Shown here piece after piece: positions 1 through 8,027 of a DNA stretch of 38,758 bases (within the stretch, counting starts at the first letter, position 1; every line of letters begins with the position of its first letter). The notes beneath the pieces were generated by a model. That model saw only the letters and a list, made by a program, of their open reading frames with translations, did not search any database and was not told the DNA's origin. A program made the translations under genes and the position numbers. Source of the stretch: M55B167 sp964406095 (GTDB lineage Bacteria > Verrucomicrobiota > Kiritimatiellia > RFP12 > UBA1067); the NCBI GenBank assembly GCA_964406095.1, contig CAYOQJ010000054.1, positions 1-38,758 of the forward strand, in the 5' to 3' direction.

Positions 1-949
1 GCATGGCCTTGTAGGCGAAGTCATCCAGCCCGAGTGCCCCCAAACTGGGAGCCAGGTTGGATTTATCCAGCGTACGCATAACAACCTTTTCACCGTGCAC
101 AGTCGGCAAAACGCTGACCCGGATATCCACCTCTTTTTTGAGAGCTTTGATCTTGAAGCGTCCGTCCTGAGGAACACGGCGTTCCGCGATATCGAGATCC
201 GACATGATTTTGATACGCGATACAATCGCGTTATGTAGATGCCGGGGAGGACTGGGCCTTTCTATCAGAGCACCGTCTATACGGTAACGCAGGCGCGAAC
301 TTTTCTCCATCGCTTCAAAGTGAATATCACTGGCATTTGTTCTGAGTGCTTCCACCAGCATCATGTTTACCATCCGGATAACCGGTGCCTCTTCGGCGGT
401 TTCCAGGGTCTGATCCAGACTTTCATCCTGCTCACTTTCAATATTTGAAATCTCAATGTCGGCATCAGGCGCCTGCATTATGGAGGCCATCTCAATGTTC
501 AGATTACCGCCGTTTTGTGTGTCTATCCGATTAAGTGCCGCCAACACATCATTTTCAAAAGCAACCAGCGGCATGATTTTCATTTTGACGGTCTGCTCGA
601 TATCCTCCTGTGCCAGCAGTTCAAAAGGGTCACTGAGTGCCACAGTCAACAACCCTCCGACTTTGATCAGAGGGGCGGCTTTATGCTTTTTCCAGAGTTG
701 TAGCGGCGCAAGCTCAACCAGATTCTCCGGCAGCGTGAAGCTTTCCGGCAACGTAATCGGGCGTGTGTGAAAATACTCGGCAACCGCCAGAGTAAGCTTG
801 GCTTTGTCGATATCAGGATTGCGGGCCAGAGCCTTTTCAAGCGGCAATCCGGCGGAATTGTTGATCAACTCTCTAAGCTGTTCCTTGTCCAATACCCCCT
901 TCTTTAAAAGGATATTTTCCAGATTGTCTATGGAGGGCATTATAGCCAT
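1..949 (-). CDS. GspE/PilB-type secretion ATPase, N-terminal part (runs off left edge)
   Basis: This is the hexameric cytoplasmic ATPase that powers a type II secretion or type IV pilus machine. I translated 316 residues in one open frame that leaves the window on the left. Residues 1-140 resemble the MshEN/T2SSE N-terminal domain. Residues 190-316 match the N-terminal part of the ATPase core, with VIRMVNMMLVEAL, then ASDIHFE, RYRIDGAL, DLDIAERRVPQDGR and DIRVSVLPTVHGEKVVMR. The Walker A, Asp box and Walker B lie outside the window, so activity cannot be judged. The start is ATG at 949 with a weak purine-rich stretch upstream; ATG at 940 is an alternative. It is divergent from the sulfatase gene, with 136 bp between them. 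GspE, PilB and MshE cannot be separated without the neighbouring genes. Family assignment is firm, subtype is not. Confidence 0.9.
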   Translation of the reverse strand, partial: MAIMPSIDNLENILLKKGVLDKEQLRELINNSAGLPLEKALARNPDIDKAKLTLAVAEYFHTRPITLPESFTLPENLVELAPLQLWKKHKAAPLIKVGGLLTVALSDPFELLAQEDIEQTVKMKIMPLVAFENDVLAALNRIDTQNGGNLNIEMASIMQAPDADIEISNIESEQDESLDQTLETAEEAPVIRMVNMMLVEALRTNASDIHFEAMEKSSRLRYRIDGALIERPSPPRHLHNAIVSRIKIMSDLDIAERRVPQDGRFKIKALKKEVDIRVSVLPTVHGEKVVMRTLDKSNLAPSLGALGLDDFAYKAM

Positions 950-1047
950 AAATATCACCGCCTCAGGGGAAACACGCAATTTGAAGCAAAATGATACAGT
1001 AACCACCACAACGTCGCAAGATGAAAAGGAGTTGATTCAAACAACGT

Positions 1048-1076
1048 TTGACACTGCGACGCAGAGATGCTAGGCT
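1048..1076 (+). promoter_or_regulatory. Candidate sigma70-type promoter of the sulfatase gene
   Basis: A perfect -35 hexamer TTGACA (1048-1053) is followed after exactly 17 bp by TAGGCT (1071-1076), a weak -10. A start point about 7 bp downstream would fall near 1083, only about 3 nt before the ATG at 1086. That would make the mRNA leaderless or nearly so, and there is no convincing Shine-Dalgarno sequence before that ATG. Confidence 0.4.
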
Positions 1077-1085
1077 GTAGGTGTT

Positions 1086-2441
1086 ATGAATGTAGAATCT
1101 GTTTTATTCGCTTTACTCGGCATCACCCTCTACAGCTCGTCGCTTACCTGTGCCGCTGCAGAGAGCCGCTATGATCAGCACCGGCCCAACATAATCATGA
1201 TTATGGTCGATGATTTCGGTTACGAAACCCTCGGATGCAACGGTAGCGCCGATTACCGGACACCGGTTCTGGATGAGATGGCAAAGCAGGGTGTCCGCTT
1301 TGATCACTGCTACGCGCAACCGCTGTGCACCCCCTCACGGGTCAAGCTGATGACCGGCATCAGCAATGTACGCAACTACGTGGCTTTCGGAAAACTGGAA
1401 CGCTCTCAACAGACATTTGCGCACCTCCTGAAAGCCGCGGGCTATCGTACATGTATCGCCGGCAAATGGCAGCTCGGCTTTGAAAGGGATTCCGCGCAGC
1501 ATTTCGGATTCGACCGCTCCTGCCTTTGGTATCAGATCACCAACGGACGCGATGCCCAGGGTAATGACGGACGCTACGCCAACCCCATTCTCTGCTATGA
1601 CGGCAAGTTGCAAGAGTACACCGAGGGTGAGTTCGGCCCGGATATCATCAGTGACTTCATCTGCGAGTTCATGGAAAACAACCGTGAAAAACCGTTCTTT
1701 GTCTACTATCCGATGGTGCTGACCCATTGTCCGTTTGTCGCGACCCCCGATTCCCCCGACTGGAGCCAGCAGTGCCGCCGTAGCCCGACCTACAAGGGCA
1801 ACTCCGAATATTTCGATGATATGGTTGCCTATGTCGACAAAATTGTCGGTAAAATCAAAAGCAGAGTCGAACAACTCGGTATGGCAAATAAAACCGTTAT
1901 TCTGTTCACCGGCGACAACGGCACCGACAAACCGATTGTGACCCGGATGAAAGATGGATCAACCATTGCAGGCAACAAAGGTTCCATGAAAGATGGCGGC
2001 ACCCGGGTGCCACTGATAGCTTACGCACCCGGAATTATCAGTAAAGGTATCGTCACGCATAATCTGGTTGATATGAGCGATTTTCTGCCGACCATCTGCG
2101 ATCTGGCCGGGATCGCCGCTCCGCAGTCGATCGACGGCCGTAGCTTTTATCCACTGCTGAAAGGTCAGGACTATGCGGCACGCAAATGGATTTATATCTG
2201 GTACTCCCGTAACGGCAGCATTGACAGGGCTCAGGAGTTTGCCCGTAATCAGCGCTACAAACTCTACCACAACGGTGAATTTTTTGACCTCAGACACGAT
2301 GTTACAGAGCGTAAGGCGCTGACCGATGATCAGCTCAATGAGCCAACCCGCGCGATCCAGACAATGTTGCAAAGTGTACTCGACCGTTACAGCGATGCCC
2401 GCCCGATGCACCTGCGTAAAATTTCCAAACGTAGAAAATAA
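1086..2441 (+). CDS. Exported formylglycine-dependent sulfatase
   Basis: A sulfatase of the alkaline-phosphatase superfamily (S1-type), 451 residues, that would remove sulfate esters from a carbohydrate or other organic substrate. Residues 1-25 form a signal peptide ending near CAAAES, so it acts outside the cytoplasm. The metal-site motif MIMVDDFG lies at about 38-45. The active-site signature is C81-T-P-S-R, where Cys81 would be converted to formylglycine by a maturase not present here. A second metal-site motif, GDNGTD, is near residue 277. The length is close to that of single-domain sulfatases. Substrate specificity cannot be read from the sequence. Polysaccharide-degrading PVC bacteria carry many such genes, often near surface proteins, as here. 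The start is the first ATG that gives a full signal peptide. Confidence 0.93.
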   Translation: MNVESVLFALLGITLYSSSLTCAAAESRYDQHRPNIIMIMVDDFGYETLGCNGSADYRTPVLDEMAKQGVRFDHCYAQPLCTPSRVKLMTGISNVRNYVAFGKLERSQQTFAHLLKAAGYRTCIAGKWQLGFERDSAQHFGFDRSCLWYQITNGRDAQGNDGRYANPILCYDGKLQEYTEGEFGPDIISDFICEFMENNREKPFFVYYPMVLTHCPFVATPDSPDWSQQCRRSPTYKGNSEYFDDMVAYVDKIVGKIKSRVEQLGMANKTVILFTGDNGTDKPIVTRMKDGSTIAGNKGSMKDGGTRVPLIAYAPGIISKGIVTHNLVDMSDFLPTICDLAGIAAPQSIDGRSFYPLLKGQDYAARKWIYIWYSRNGSIDRAQEFARNQRYKLYHNGEFFDLRHDVTERKALTDDQLNEPTRAIQTMLQSVLDRYSDARPMHLRKISKRRK

Positions 2442-2457
2442 AGCTGATTGTTTATAG

Positions 2458-2481
2458 TTCTTGGGAACATTTTTCCAAGAA
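2458..2481 (+). terminator. Hairpin after the sulfatase gene
   Basis: TTCTTGG (2458-2464) pairs with CCAAGAA (2475-2481), and AA/TT pairs inside the loop can extend the stem. It starts 17 bp after the sulfatase stop. No T-run follows, so factor-independent termination is not certain. Confidence 0.4.
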
Positions 2482-2494
2482 ATCACCCTGTGGT

Positions 2495-2528
2495 TAAGCG
2501 AAGTTTGAGTTAAGGTCAACTTCGCTTA
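2495..2528. repeat. 11-bp perfect inverted repeat at the break point of the next gene
   Basis: TAAGCGAAGTT (2495-2505) and AACTTCGCTTA (2518-2528) are exact reverse complements around a 12-nt spacer. The in-frame TGA that closes the following reading frame (2506-2508) lies in the spacer. It could be a second terminator hairpin, a protein-binding site or the scar of the event that removed the 5' end of the next gene. Confidence 0.6.
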
Positions 2529-2550
2529 CCGGGCCGGCCGCTATAGCACC

Positions 2551-3585
2551 ATGACCATCAGTAACGGATCAATCATTGTCAACGACAGCGTTACCAACCT
2601 GGATGACCATGACGCCAATGTTGTGGAATTCTGCTCGACCGGCGGTACCTTTACAGCCGCCTTCGGCGGTGATTACTACAACATCGTGGCTCTTAAAAAA
2701 AGGCTGGGCCTTGATTTCACAGCCACTGCCCACAACCCCTTTCTCCACTTCAAAGCACTGGATAACGAAGACGGCACCTTTACCGTGTCACCCGGAATTT
2801 ACTGCTGGCAGGGCACGGCTGAAGACGGCGACTGGAACAACGCTCTCAATTGGGCGTACGGACGAATCCCGGTTGACAACGCTCCAGGCACCGGAAACGA
2901 TGCCGGACTAACCATGGACTACACCGAGTTTATCGTCTTTAACGGCAATAACATGCCAACACTCAATGTACCGGCTTTCGGAGGCAGCACCTTCGGTAAG
3001 GATACCCCTTCGCTACGTTTCAACCGCGGCGGCGCATTCACAATCCGTATCGATGGTTACAGCAACGGCCTGTGGACAAATACCGAGCTGAAATCATCGC
3101 GGCTGGTCTTTCGTGTGGGCGACGGTATCGGCGGCAGCAGCAGCGAGGATGTGAGCGTCACAATTGACAATATGACTGGTCAGCTAAACCGCCACTGTGC
3201 GGGTGTCATTCACATTCTTGAAATCAACTCCGACGGCACTCTGATCATCAATGGCAACGCGGAGTTCACCTTCAGTAACAATGATGACCGCTGGGCGGCA
3301 CTCTTGATCAACGGCGGCAGCGTGGAAATCAACGGTGCCATTCTCGATCTGTATGTGCATGCAAATAACCGGATCGAGTTCAATTCACTCTCCAGCACTT
3401 TGACCGCGCAATATGGCGGCGATTTTCCCGATCTCGACGCAGTGCGCGACGCCATTGGTGTCGAGCTGGTCGACAATGTGGCACCTGACAGCATGCGGCT
3501 GGCTGCCTATAACAGCGATCTCAACTCATTTGTCGTCCTTTACGAACCGATTCCGCCAGACGGAACAATACTGGTTGTCAAATGA
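2551..3585 (+). CDS. Beta-strand-rich surface-type protein, probably 5'-truncated remnant
   Basis: 344 residues of low-complexity beta-rich sequence of the kind found in autotransporter-like proteins of PVC bacteria, including the motif GDWNNALNWAYGRIP (about 93-107), the usual G-x-W-...-W opening of such modules. There is no signal peptide and no Shine-Dalgarno sequence. The protein holds two copies of a module of about 70 residues, at roughly 1-55 and 255-335. They align on SNGSIIVND / NGGSVEING, on VVEF / RIEF and on TFTAAFGGDYY / TLTAQYGGDFP. The alignment continues upstream of the first ATG into GRYST, back to an in-frame TGA at 2506-2508. So the gene seems to have lost its 5' part, including the export signal. 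It ends in TILVVK. Its last 46 bp overlap the convergent gpsA tail. Function is unknown, and expression is doubtful. Confidence 0.6.
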   Translation: MTISNGSIIVNDSVTNLDDHDANVVEFCSTGGTFTAAFGGDYYNIVALKKRLGLDFTATAHNPFLHFKALDNEDGTFTVSPGIYCWQGTAEDGDWNNALNWAYGRIPVDNAPGTGNDAGLTMDYTEFIVFNGNNMPTLNVPAFGGSTFGKDTPSLRFNRGGAFTIRIDGYSNGLWTNTELKSSRLVFRVGDGIGGSSSEDVSVTIDNMTGQLNRHCAGVIHILEINSDGTLIINGNAEFTFSNNDDRWAALLINGGSVEINGAILDLYVHANNRIEFNSLSSTLTAQYGGDFPDLDAVRDAIGVELVDNVAPDSMRLAAYNSDLNSFVVLYEPIPPDGTILVVK

Positions 3586-4574
3586 TCATTTTCAGCTTTC
3601 ATCTCACGTGACATCAAAAGAGTCACCGCTTCTACCGGCGAAAAGTTTTCATAACACAGCTGATAAACCAGGTCGGTGATCGGCATTTCAACATTGTGCT
3701 GCACTCCCATTGAGCGAATAACCTTGGAGTTCCAAACTCCCTCAGCCACCATTTTCATACTACCCAGAATTTGATCTATACTTTCACCTCGGCCAAGGCG
3801 TTCGCCTACCGCATGATTGCGGCTGTGACGACTGGTGCAGGTGACAATCAGATCGCCCACGCCGCTTAATCCTGAGAAGGTTTCAGCCCGCGCTCCCAGC
3901 GCAACACCGAAACGGGTGATCTCCGCCAGACCGCGTGTGATCAATGCGGCACGCGTATTGTCGCCAAACCCCAGTCCATCCGAAGCACCAACCGCAATTG
4001 CGACGACATTTTTGACGGCGCCACCTAGTTCAACTCCGATCGGATCATCAGAGGTATAGACTCTGAACAGCGGACCGGAAAAAACATCCTGGATCAGATA
4101 TGCCGTTTCGGCACAATCCGACGCCACCGTCACAGCCGTAGGCACACCCCGAGCAACCTCCTCAGCGTGGCTGGGACCGGAAAGCACCGCGATCGTTTCA
4201 ACTCCAAGAATGCTTCGGGCTCTTTCACTCATCCGCTGATGCGTCTGTTCACAGATGCCTTTAGTCAAGGAAACAACCCGGTCATTAGCACCAATCAGAC
4301 CAGCGAATCTCTCGCAGACCACCCCCAAAAATCTGGAAGGCGAAGCCAGAACAAAAAGCTGCGCACCATCAGCAGCTTCAACCGGATCGGTAAGCCAGCG
4401 CAACGATGCCGGCAGTTTGATGCCCGGCAGAAATCTGATATTCTCGCCGTGAGTGGTAACTTCAGCCCGGGTCTCCTCGAACGGACACCACATCGTTACG
4501 GAATGTCCGTACGATGACAACATAATTCCAATGGCTGTCCCCCAGCCCCCATCACCTAATACAGTAATCTTCAC
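3540..4574 (-). CDS. gpsA: NAD(P)+-dependent glycerol-3-phosphate dehydrogenase
   Basis: Reduces dihydroxyacetone phosphate to sn-glycerol 3-phosphate, the backbone for phospholipid synthesis, in the cytoplasm. The 344 residues begin with the Rossmann motif VLGDGGWGTA (5-14). SGPSHAEEVARG is at 132-143, the catalytic lysine region GGAVKNVVAIAVG has Lys188, and GDNTRAALITRG follows at 204-215. The start is GTG at 4574, preceded by GGGGTGAG; upstream in-frame codons lie inside plsY and do not resemble the family. It follows plsY with a 19-nt gap, so the two form a pathway operon. The last residues (about HLTTSIVPSGGIGS) run past the usual family end, in the stretch that overlaps the convergent gene ending at 3585. 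Confidence 0.96.
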   Translation of the reverse strand: MKITVLGDGGWGTAIGIMLSSYGHSVTMWCPFEETRAEVTTHGENIRFLPGIKLPASLRWLTDPVEAADGAQLFVLASPSRFLGVVCERFAGLIGANDRVVSLTKGICEQTHQRMSERARSILGVETIAVLSGPSHAEEVARGVPTAVTVASDCAETAYLIQDVFSGPLFRVYTSDDPIGVELGGAVKNVVAIAVGASDGLGFGDNTRAALITRGLAEITRFGVALGARAETFSGLSGVGDLIVTCTSRHSRNHAVGERLGRGESIDQILGSMKMVAEGVWNSKVIRSMGVQHNVEMPITDLVYQLCYENFSPVEAVTLLMSREMKAENDHLTTSIVPSGGIGS

Positions 4575-4593
4575 CTTTGTCTCACCCCTATTT

Positions 4594-5295
4594 TCAGCTC
4601 CGGTTTGGAGCACGCTCATCCTGATCATCAACAACTCTCGCCGACATTCGAGCAAGTTCACCTCCGCGCCGAAAAACGAAACGCGACTCACTCCCGGTAC
4701 GCAAACGTGCAACGTTAGCACGATGTTTCCAGATTCCGATCAGTGCCAGCAGATTCAGAACGATCGGAAACCACCACCCCTCTCGCACCAGATGTAGCGG
4801 CCAGACCGCAACAGCCAACACCAGACAGGCGGCCATCGATGCCACAGAAACATAGCGCGTCAGCAGAAATACAATCAGCCAGCCCAAAAAGGCGATCCCG
4901 ACACACTGCGGCGCCAGTGCAATTAACATGCCAGCACTGGTGGCAATACCCTTGCCCCCTTTGAATCCCAGAAAACAGCTCCAGTTGTGTCCGACAATCG
5001 TCAGAGCTCCACAGAAAAGCGGCAGTTGCAAACCGGTGGCATTTATTCCGGTTACACTCATTGCCAGAAAAGGCGCCACCACAACACCTAAAATTCCCTT
5101 ACTGACATCGAGCGCAAAGGTCAGAATACCGGCCCCCCGACTGACTGAACGAAAAACATTAGTCGCACCAATATTGCCGCTGCCAACAGTGCGTATATCT
5201 ATACCATGCAGTTTGGCCACAACGAATCCGAATGGAACCGAGCCAATCAGGTAGGCGCAGAGTCCGCCAACCGTCCATAGAACAATTTCACTCAT
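4594..5295 (-). CDS. plsY: Glycerol-3-phosphate acyltransferase PlsY
   Basis: Membrane enzyme that transfers the acyl group from acyl-phosphate to glycerol 3-phosphate, making lysophosphatidic acid with the product of GpsA encoded just downstream. It has 233 residues and several hydrophobic segments. The three family motifs are visible: VGSGNIGATN (37-46), GFKGGKGIATSAG (110-122), and KHRANVARLRTGSES near residue 200. About 30 charged residues follow the last motif, longer than in most PlsY proteins. The start is ATG at 5295 (MSEIVLW), which places the first membrane segment at the N-terminus; the ribosome site is weak (GGCGG). It is the first gene of the plsY-gpsA operon. Confidence 0.96.
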   Translation of the reverse strand: MSEIVLWTVGGLCAYLIGSVPFGFVVAKLHGIDIRTVGSGNIGATNVFRSVSRGAGILTFALDVSKGILGVVVAPFLAMSVTGINATGLQLPLFCGALTIVGHNWSCFLGFKGGKGIATSAGMLIALAPQCVGIAFLGWLIVFLLTRYVSVASMAACLVLAVAVWPLHLVREGWWFPIVLNLLALIGIWKHRANVARLRTGSESRFVFRRGGELARMSARVVDDQDERAPNRS

Positions 5296-5419
5296 GCCGC
5301 CATTATAACAGGCACTTGGTAATTTTTCATTACAATATTGCAAAACCGAGGATTGCCGATTTTATTCTGGTGACAACCAGCCCTTTCCTGTTATTCTCTG
5401 TGTCAAATTGAACGTTTCT

Positions 5420-6370
5420 ATGAGATGGAGAGGCAAAGCTATAGGAGGAAGTTTCGGATCGATCTTCGGTCCGACCGGTGCGTTGATCGGGGCGGCGGCA
5501 GGACACTATCTGGTTGATCGTAAAGACCGGGTTTCCAAAAAAGAACGTGAACGTATGCTTGTTCTGACAGCCGGTGCTCTGCATCAGATCACACAGGCCA
5601 ACAATCGCTTTACACATCTCACCGATCAGGCATTCCGTGGGATTCTCGAACAGGCCAACACTGCTCTCGACAATGTTATGTCTCACTATGACCTGCTCTA
5701 TCTTATCGCCCAAAGCACCCATATCCCCGGCTGTCTCAGCAAACTGGCCCCCGCTGTGCGACCCTATCCGGAGCTGAGCCTTGCAGCGGCAACTTGGTTC
5801 TGGCGAATCGCCGCCTGTGACGCACCACCCGCTCCCGCCACCCTGAATATGCTTGAGCGTTTCGGACGCAGTGCCAACCTCACCCCGGAACAAATAATGC
5901 GGGCATCTCTGCTCTACTACCGGGGCGCGTTCGCCATTGCGCAGAGTAACGGCGAACGCGAAAAAGCCTGTGCCCTGCTGGGTGTGGCCTATAATGCCAG
6001 CAATGAAGAGATCAAACAGGCATTCCGAAAAATGTCACTAAAATACCACCCCGACAAACATACCGGATTGGATCCGGATATACATAAGCTGACCGCAGAA
6101 CGTTTCTCCCAGATAAAAGATGCCTATGAACTGTTGCAGAACCGCTCAGCCGACGGCGGAGAGTGGTTTGCTCACTCCTGTGAAGCCCCAAACATCGTTC
6201 GCGCTGCTCCCGGTATGCCTGTCAGCTGCTATATCTGCCGCACACCACAACACCTGCCGCAAGTCGCGGATTTGATATCCGAGGCACACTGTCCGCTCTG
6301 TCAGGCACTGCTCGTCTTCGAAAAACCGTTAGCCGAACACCTGCTCGCACAGCAACCCGGCGGCTTCTGA
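5420..6370 (+). CDS. DjlA-like J-domain protein with C-terminal zinc ribbon
   Basis: Likely co-chaperone that stimulates an Hsp70 ATPase. From ATG 5420 it has 316 residues. The N-terminus is a glycine-rich hydrophobic hairpin (GGSFGSIFGPTGALIGAAAGHYL), as in DjlA/TerB-type proteins, and probably touches the membrane. A helical TerB-like middle follows. The J domain spans about 182-241 with the HPD signature at 210-212 (KYHPDKH). The tail has paired cysteines C270-x2-C273 and C291-x2-C294, a probable zinc ribbon that standard DjlA lacks. A TTG at 5408 would add four residues; ATG 5420 fits the conserved N-terminus better, although neither has a good ribosome site. It is divergent from plsY. 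The client is unknown. Confidence 0.85.
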   Translation: MRWRGKAIGGSFGSIFGPTGALIGAAAGHYLVDRKDRVSKKERERMLVLTAGALHQITQANNRFTHLTDQAFRGILEQANTALDNVMSHYDLLYLIAQSTHIPGCLSKLAPAVRPYPELSLAAATWFWRIAACDAPPAPATLNMLERFGRSANLTPEQIMRASLLYYRGAFAIAQSNGEREKACALLGVAYNASNEEIKQAFRKMSLKYHPDKHTGLDPDIHKLTAERFSQIKDAYELLQNRSADGGEWFAHSCEAPNIVRAAPGMPVSCYICRTPQHLPQVADLISEAHCPLCQALLVFEKPLAEHLLAQQPGGF

Positions 6371-6459
6371 TTCTGCACATCCACATCATAGCTCCCGCAT
6401 TCCGTAAAAATTATTGTCTGGCACCATTTTTCCAATTTTCTGAAGTCTGAAATTGCCGC

Positions 6460-6488
6460 TTGACGTGGAAATAACGAAGCGTTAAGAT
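6460..6488 (+). promoter_or_regulatory. Candidate sigma70-type promoter of trpB2
   Basis: TTGACG (6460-6465), a 17-bp spacer, then TAAGAT (6483-6488). Each hexamer has one mismatch from consensus. The expected start point near 6495 gives a leader of about 55 nt with the ribosome site GAGGA before ATG 6550. Confidence 0.6.
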
Positions 6489-6549
6489 GCGTTACTATTT
6501 GTAGAATCTCTGGATTGGGGATTGGAAATTATTTAGTTGAGGAAAAAAG

Positions 6550-7917
6550 ATGTTGAGTGAACAGATTAAGGTTGTTCTCACTGAAGATGAAATGCCCAGA
6601 CAGTGGTATAATCTTGCGGCGGATTTTAAAAAACCGATGCTGCCGCCGCTGGATATCAGCGGGAAGCCGATCGGTCCGGATGCTTTATCAGCGGTCTTTC
6701 CGATGAATCTGATTGAACAGGAGGTCAGCACCGAACGCTGGATTGATATTCCCGAGGAAATTCTCGGCTACCTCAAGCTGTGGCGCCCCGCACCTCTCTA
6801 TCGTGCTCGCCGACTCGAGAAGGCCCTCGGTACACCGGCCAGAATCTATTATAAAAACGAGGGTGTTTCGCCAGCCGGCAGCCACAAACCAAACACGGCC
6901 ATTGCCCAGGCCTGGTATAACAAACAATTCGGAATCAGGAAACTGACCACCGAAACCGGTGCCGGTCAGTGGGGTTCCGCGCTATCCTTTGCCTGTTCAC
7001 TGGTAGGTCTCGAATGCAAGGTCTATATGGTGCGTATCAGCTTTGATCAGAAGCCATTCCGCAAGATCATGATGGAAACTTGGGGCGGCACATGCGTTGC
7101 CAGTCCGAGCACCGAAACCGAAATCGGGCGAAAAATACTGGCGGAGGACCCCGACACCCCCGGCAGCTTGGGAATTGCCATAAGTGAGGCGATTGAAGAG
7201 TGTGTACAAAGTGAGGACACCCGTTACGCATTGGGCTCCGTACTCAACCATGTAATGCTGCATCAAACCGTTATCGGATTGGAAGCGCAGCAGCAGATGC
7301 AAAAAATCGGTGAATATCCGGATATTATAATCGGCTGTGCCGGCGGCGGATCCAATTTTGCCGGTCTCGCCTTTCCTTTCATTAACGATCGCATGACTGG
7401 ACGCGACATACGCATCATAGCCACCGAACCTGAAGCCTGCCCCACCCTAACGCGGGCCAAGTTCCGATACGATTCCGGCGATGTCGCCATGATGACTCCT
7501 CTGTTGCCGATGTACAGTCTCGGTCACACCTTTGTGCCGCCACCGCTTCACGCGGGTGGGCTGCGCTACCACGGCATGGCTCCAATGGTCAGTCATGCTC
7601 TGCGTGAAGGTCATATCGAAGCGGCCTCGATCGGTCAGGTGGAGTGCTATGAAGCCGCCGTTCTGTTTGCCAGAACCGAAGGTTTCATACCGGCACCGGA
7701 AACTGCTCATGCCATCGCTGAGGCGGTGCGTGAGGCTGGAAAAGCAACCGAAGAGGGCAAAGAGAGAGTAATCCTCTTTAACTGGTCCGGTCACGGTTTG
7801 ATGGATCTGAGAGGATATCAGGCTTACTTCAACGGTGATCTGGGCAACTATCCGCTGCCTGATGAACTGCTGCAGAAATCCGAAATCTGCATGCAGGGTC
7901 TGCCGATGGCGGAGTGA
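6550..7917 (+). CDS. trpB: TrpB2-type tryptophan synthase beta chain, stand-alone
   Basis: PLP enzyme that condenses indole with serine to give tryptophan, or a related beta-replacement. The 455 residues are longer than in TrpB1, as is usual for TrpB2. The PLP lysine is K113 in AGSHKPNTA. The catalytic glutamate region is ETGAGQWG (135-142), with E135. The phosphate-binding glycine loop is GCAGGGSNF (262-270), and NWSGHG near the C-terminus is also conserved. The ribosome site is GAGGA about 8 nt before the ATG, and a good promoter lies upstream. No trpA or other trp gene is nearby. TrpB2 enzymes are known to work without a matching TrpA, often as indole salvage or serine deaminase enzymes, so the exact role is open. 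Confidence 0.95.
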   Translation: MLSEQIKVVLTEDEMPRQWYNLAADFKKPMLPPLDISGKPIGPDALSAVFPMNLIEQEVSTERWIDIPEEILGYLKLWRPAPLYRARRLEKALGTPARIYYKNEGVSPAGSHKPNTAIAQAWYNKQFGIRKLTTETGAGQWGSALSFACSLVGLECKVYMVRISFDQKPFRKIMMETWGGTCVASPSTETEIGRKILAEDPDTPGSLGIAISEAIEECVQSEDTRYALGSVLNHVMLHQTVIGLEAQQQMQKIGEYPDIIIGCAGGGSNFAGLAFPFINDRMTGRDIRIIATEPEACPTLTRAKFRYDSGDVAMMTPLLPMYSLGHTFVPPPLHAGGLRYHGMAPMVSHALREGHIEAASIGQVECYEAAVLFARTEGFIPAPETAHAIAEAVREAGKATEEGKERVILFNWSGHGLMDLRGYQAYFNGDLGNYPLPDELLQKSEICMQGLPMAE

Positions 7918-7972
7918 CAACACCCGCCGGGAAATAAATGGCCCGCCACCGTCATGGCCGGTGAAGAGAGTT

Positions 7973-7994
7973 GTGCTTCTGTGAGCACTTCTTT
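7973..7994 (+). terminator. Candidate terminator after trpB2
   Basis: GTGCT (7973-7977) and AGCAC (7984-7988) form a short perfect stem with a 6-nt loop, followed by TTCTTTT. The stem is short but well placed about 55 bp after the trpB2 stop and before the next gene. Confidence 0.4.
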
Positions 7995-8027
7995 TAACAC
8001 AACAAGGTACTGAGAGTGTGACAGACG

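Noticed and set aside
1335..1874. Long antisense open frame inside the sulfatase gene
   Set aside because: It has no family similarity and lies entirely opposite a well-conserved gene. It is a codon-bias shadow, as are the other long antisense frames (for example 36961-37893 and 7447-7923).
2455..2550. TGA stops before the truncated genes read as recoded (selenocysteine or read-through) codons
   Set aside because: Translation upstream of the stops shows no similarity to the families, and no SECIS-like element or recoding machinery is visible.
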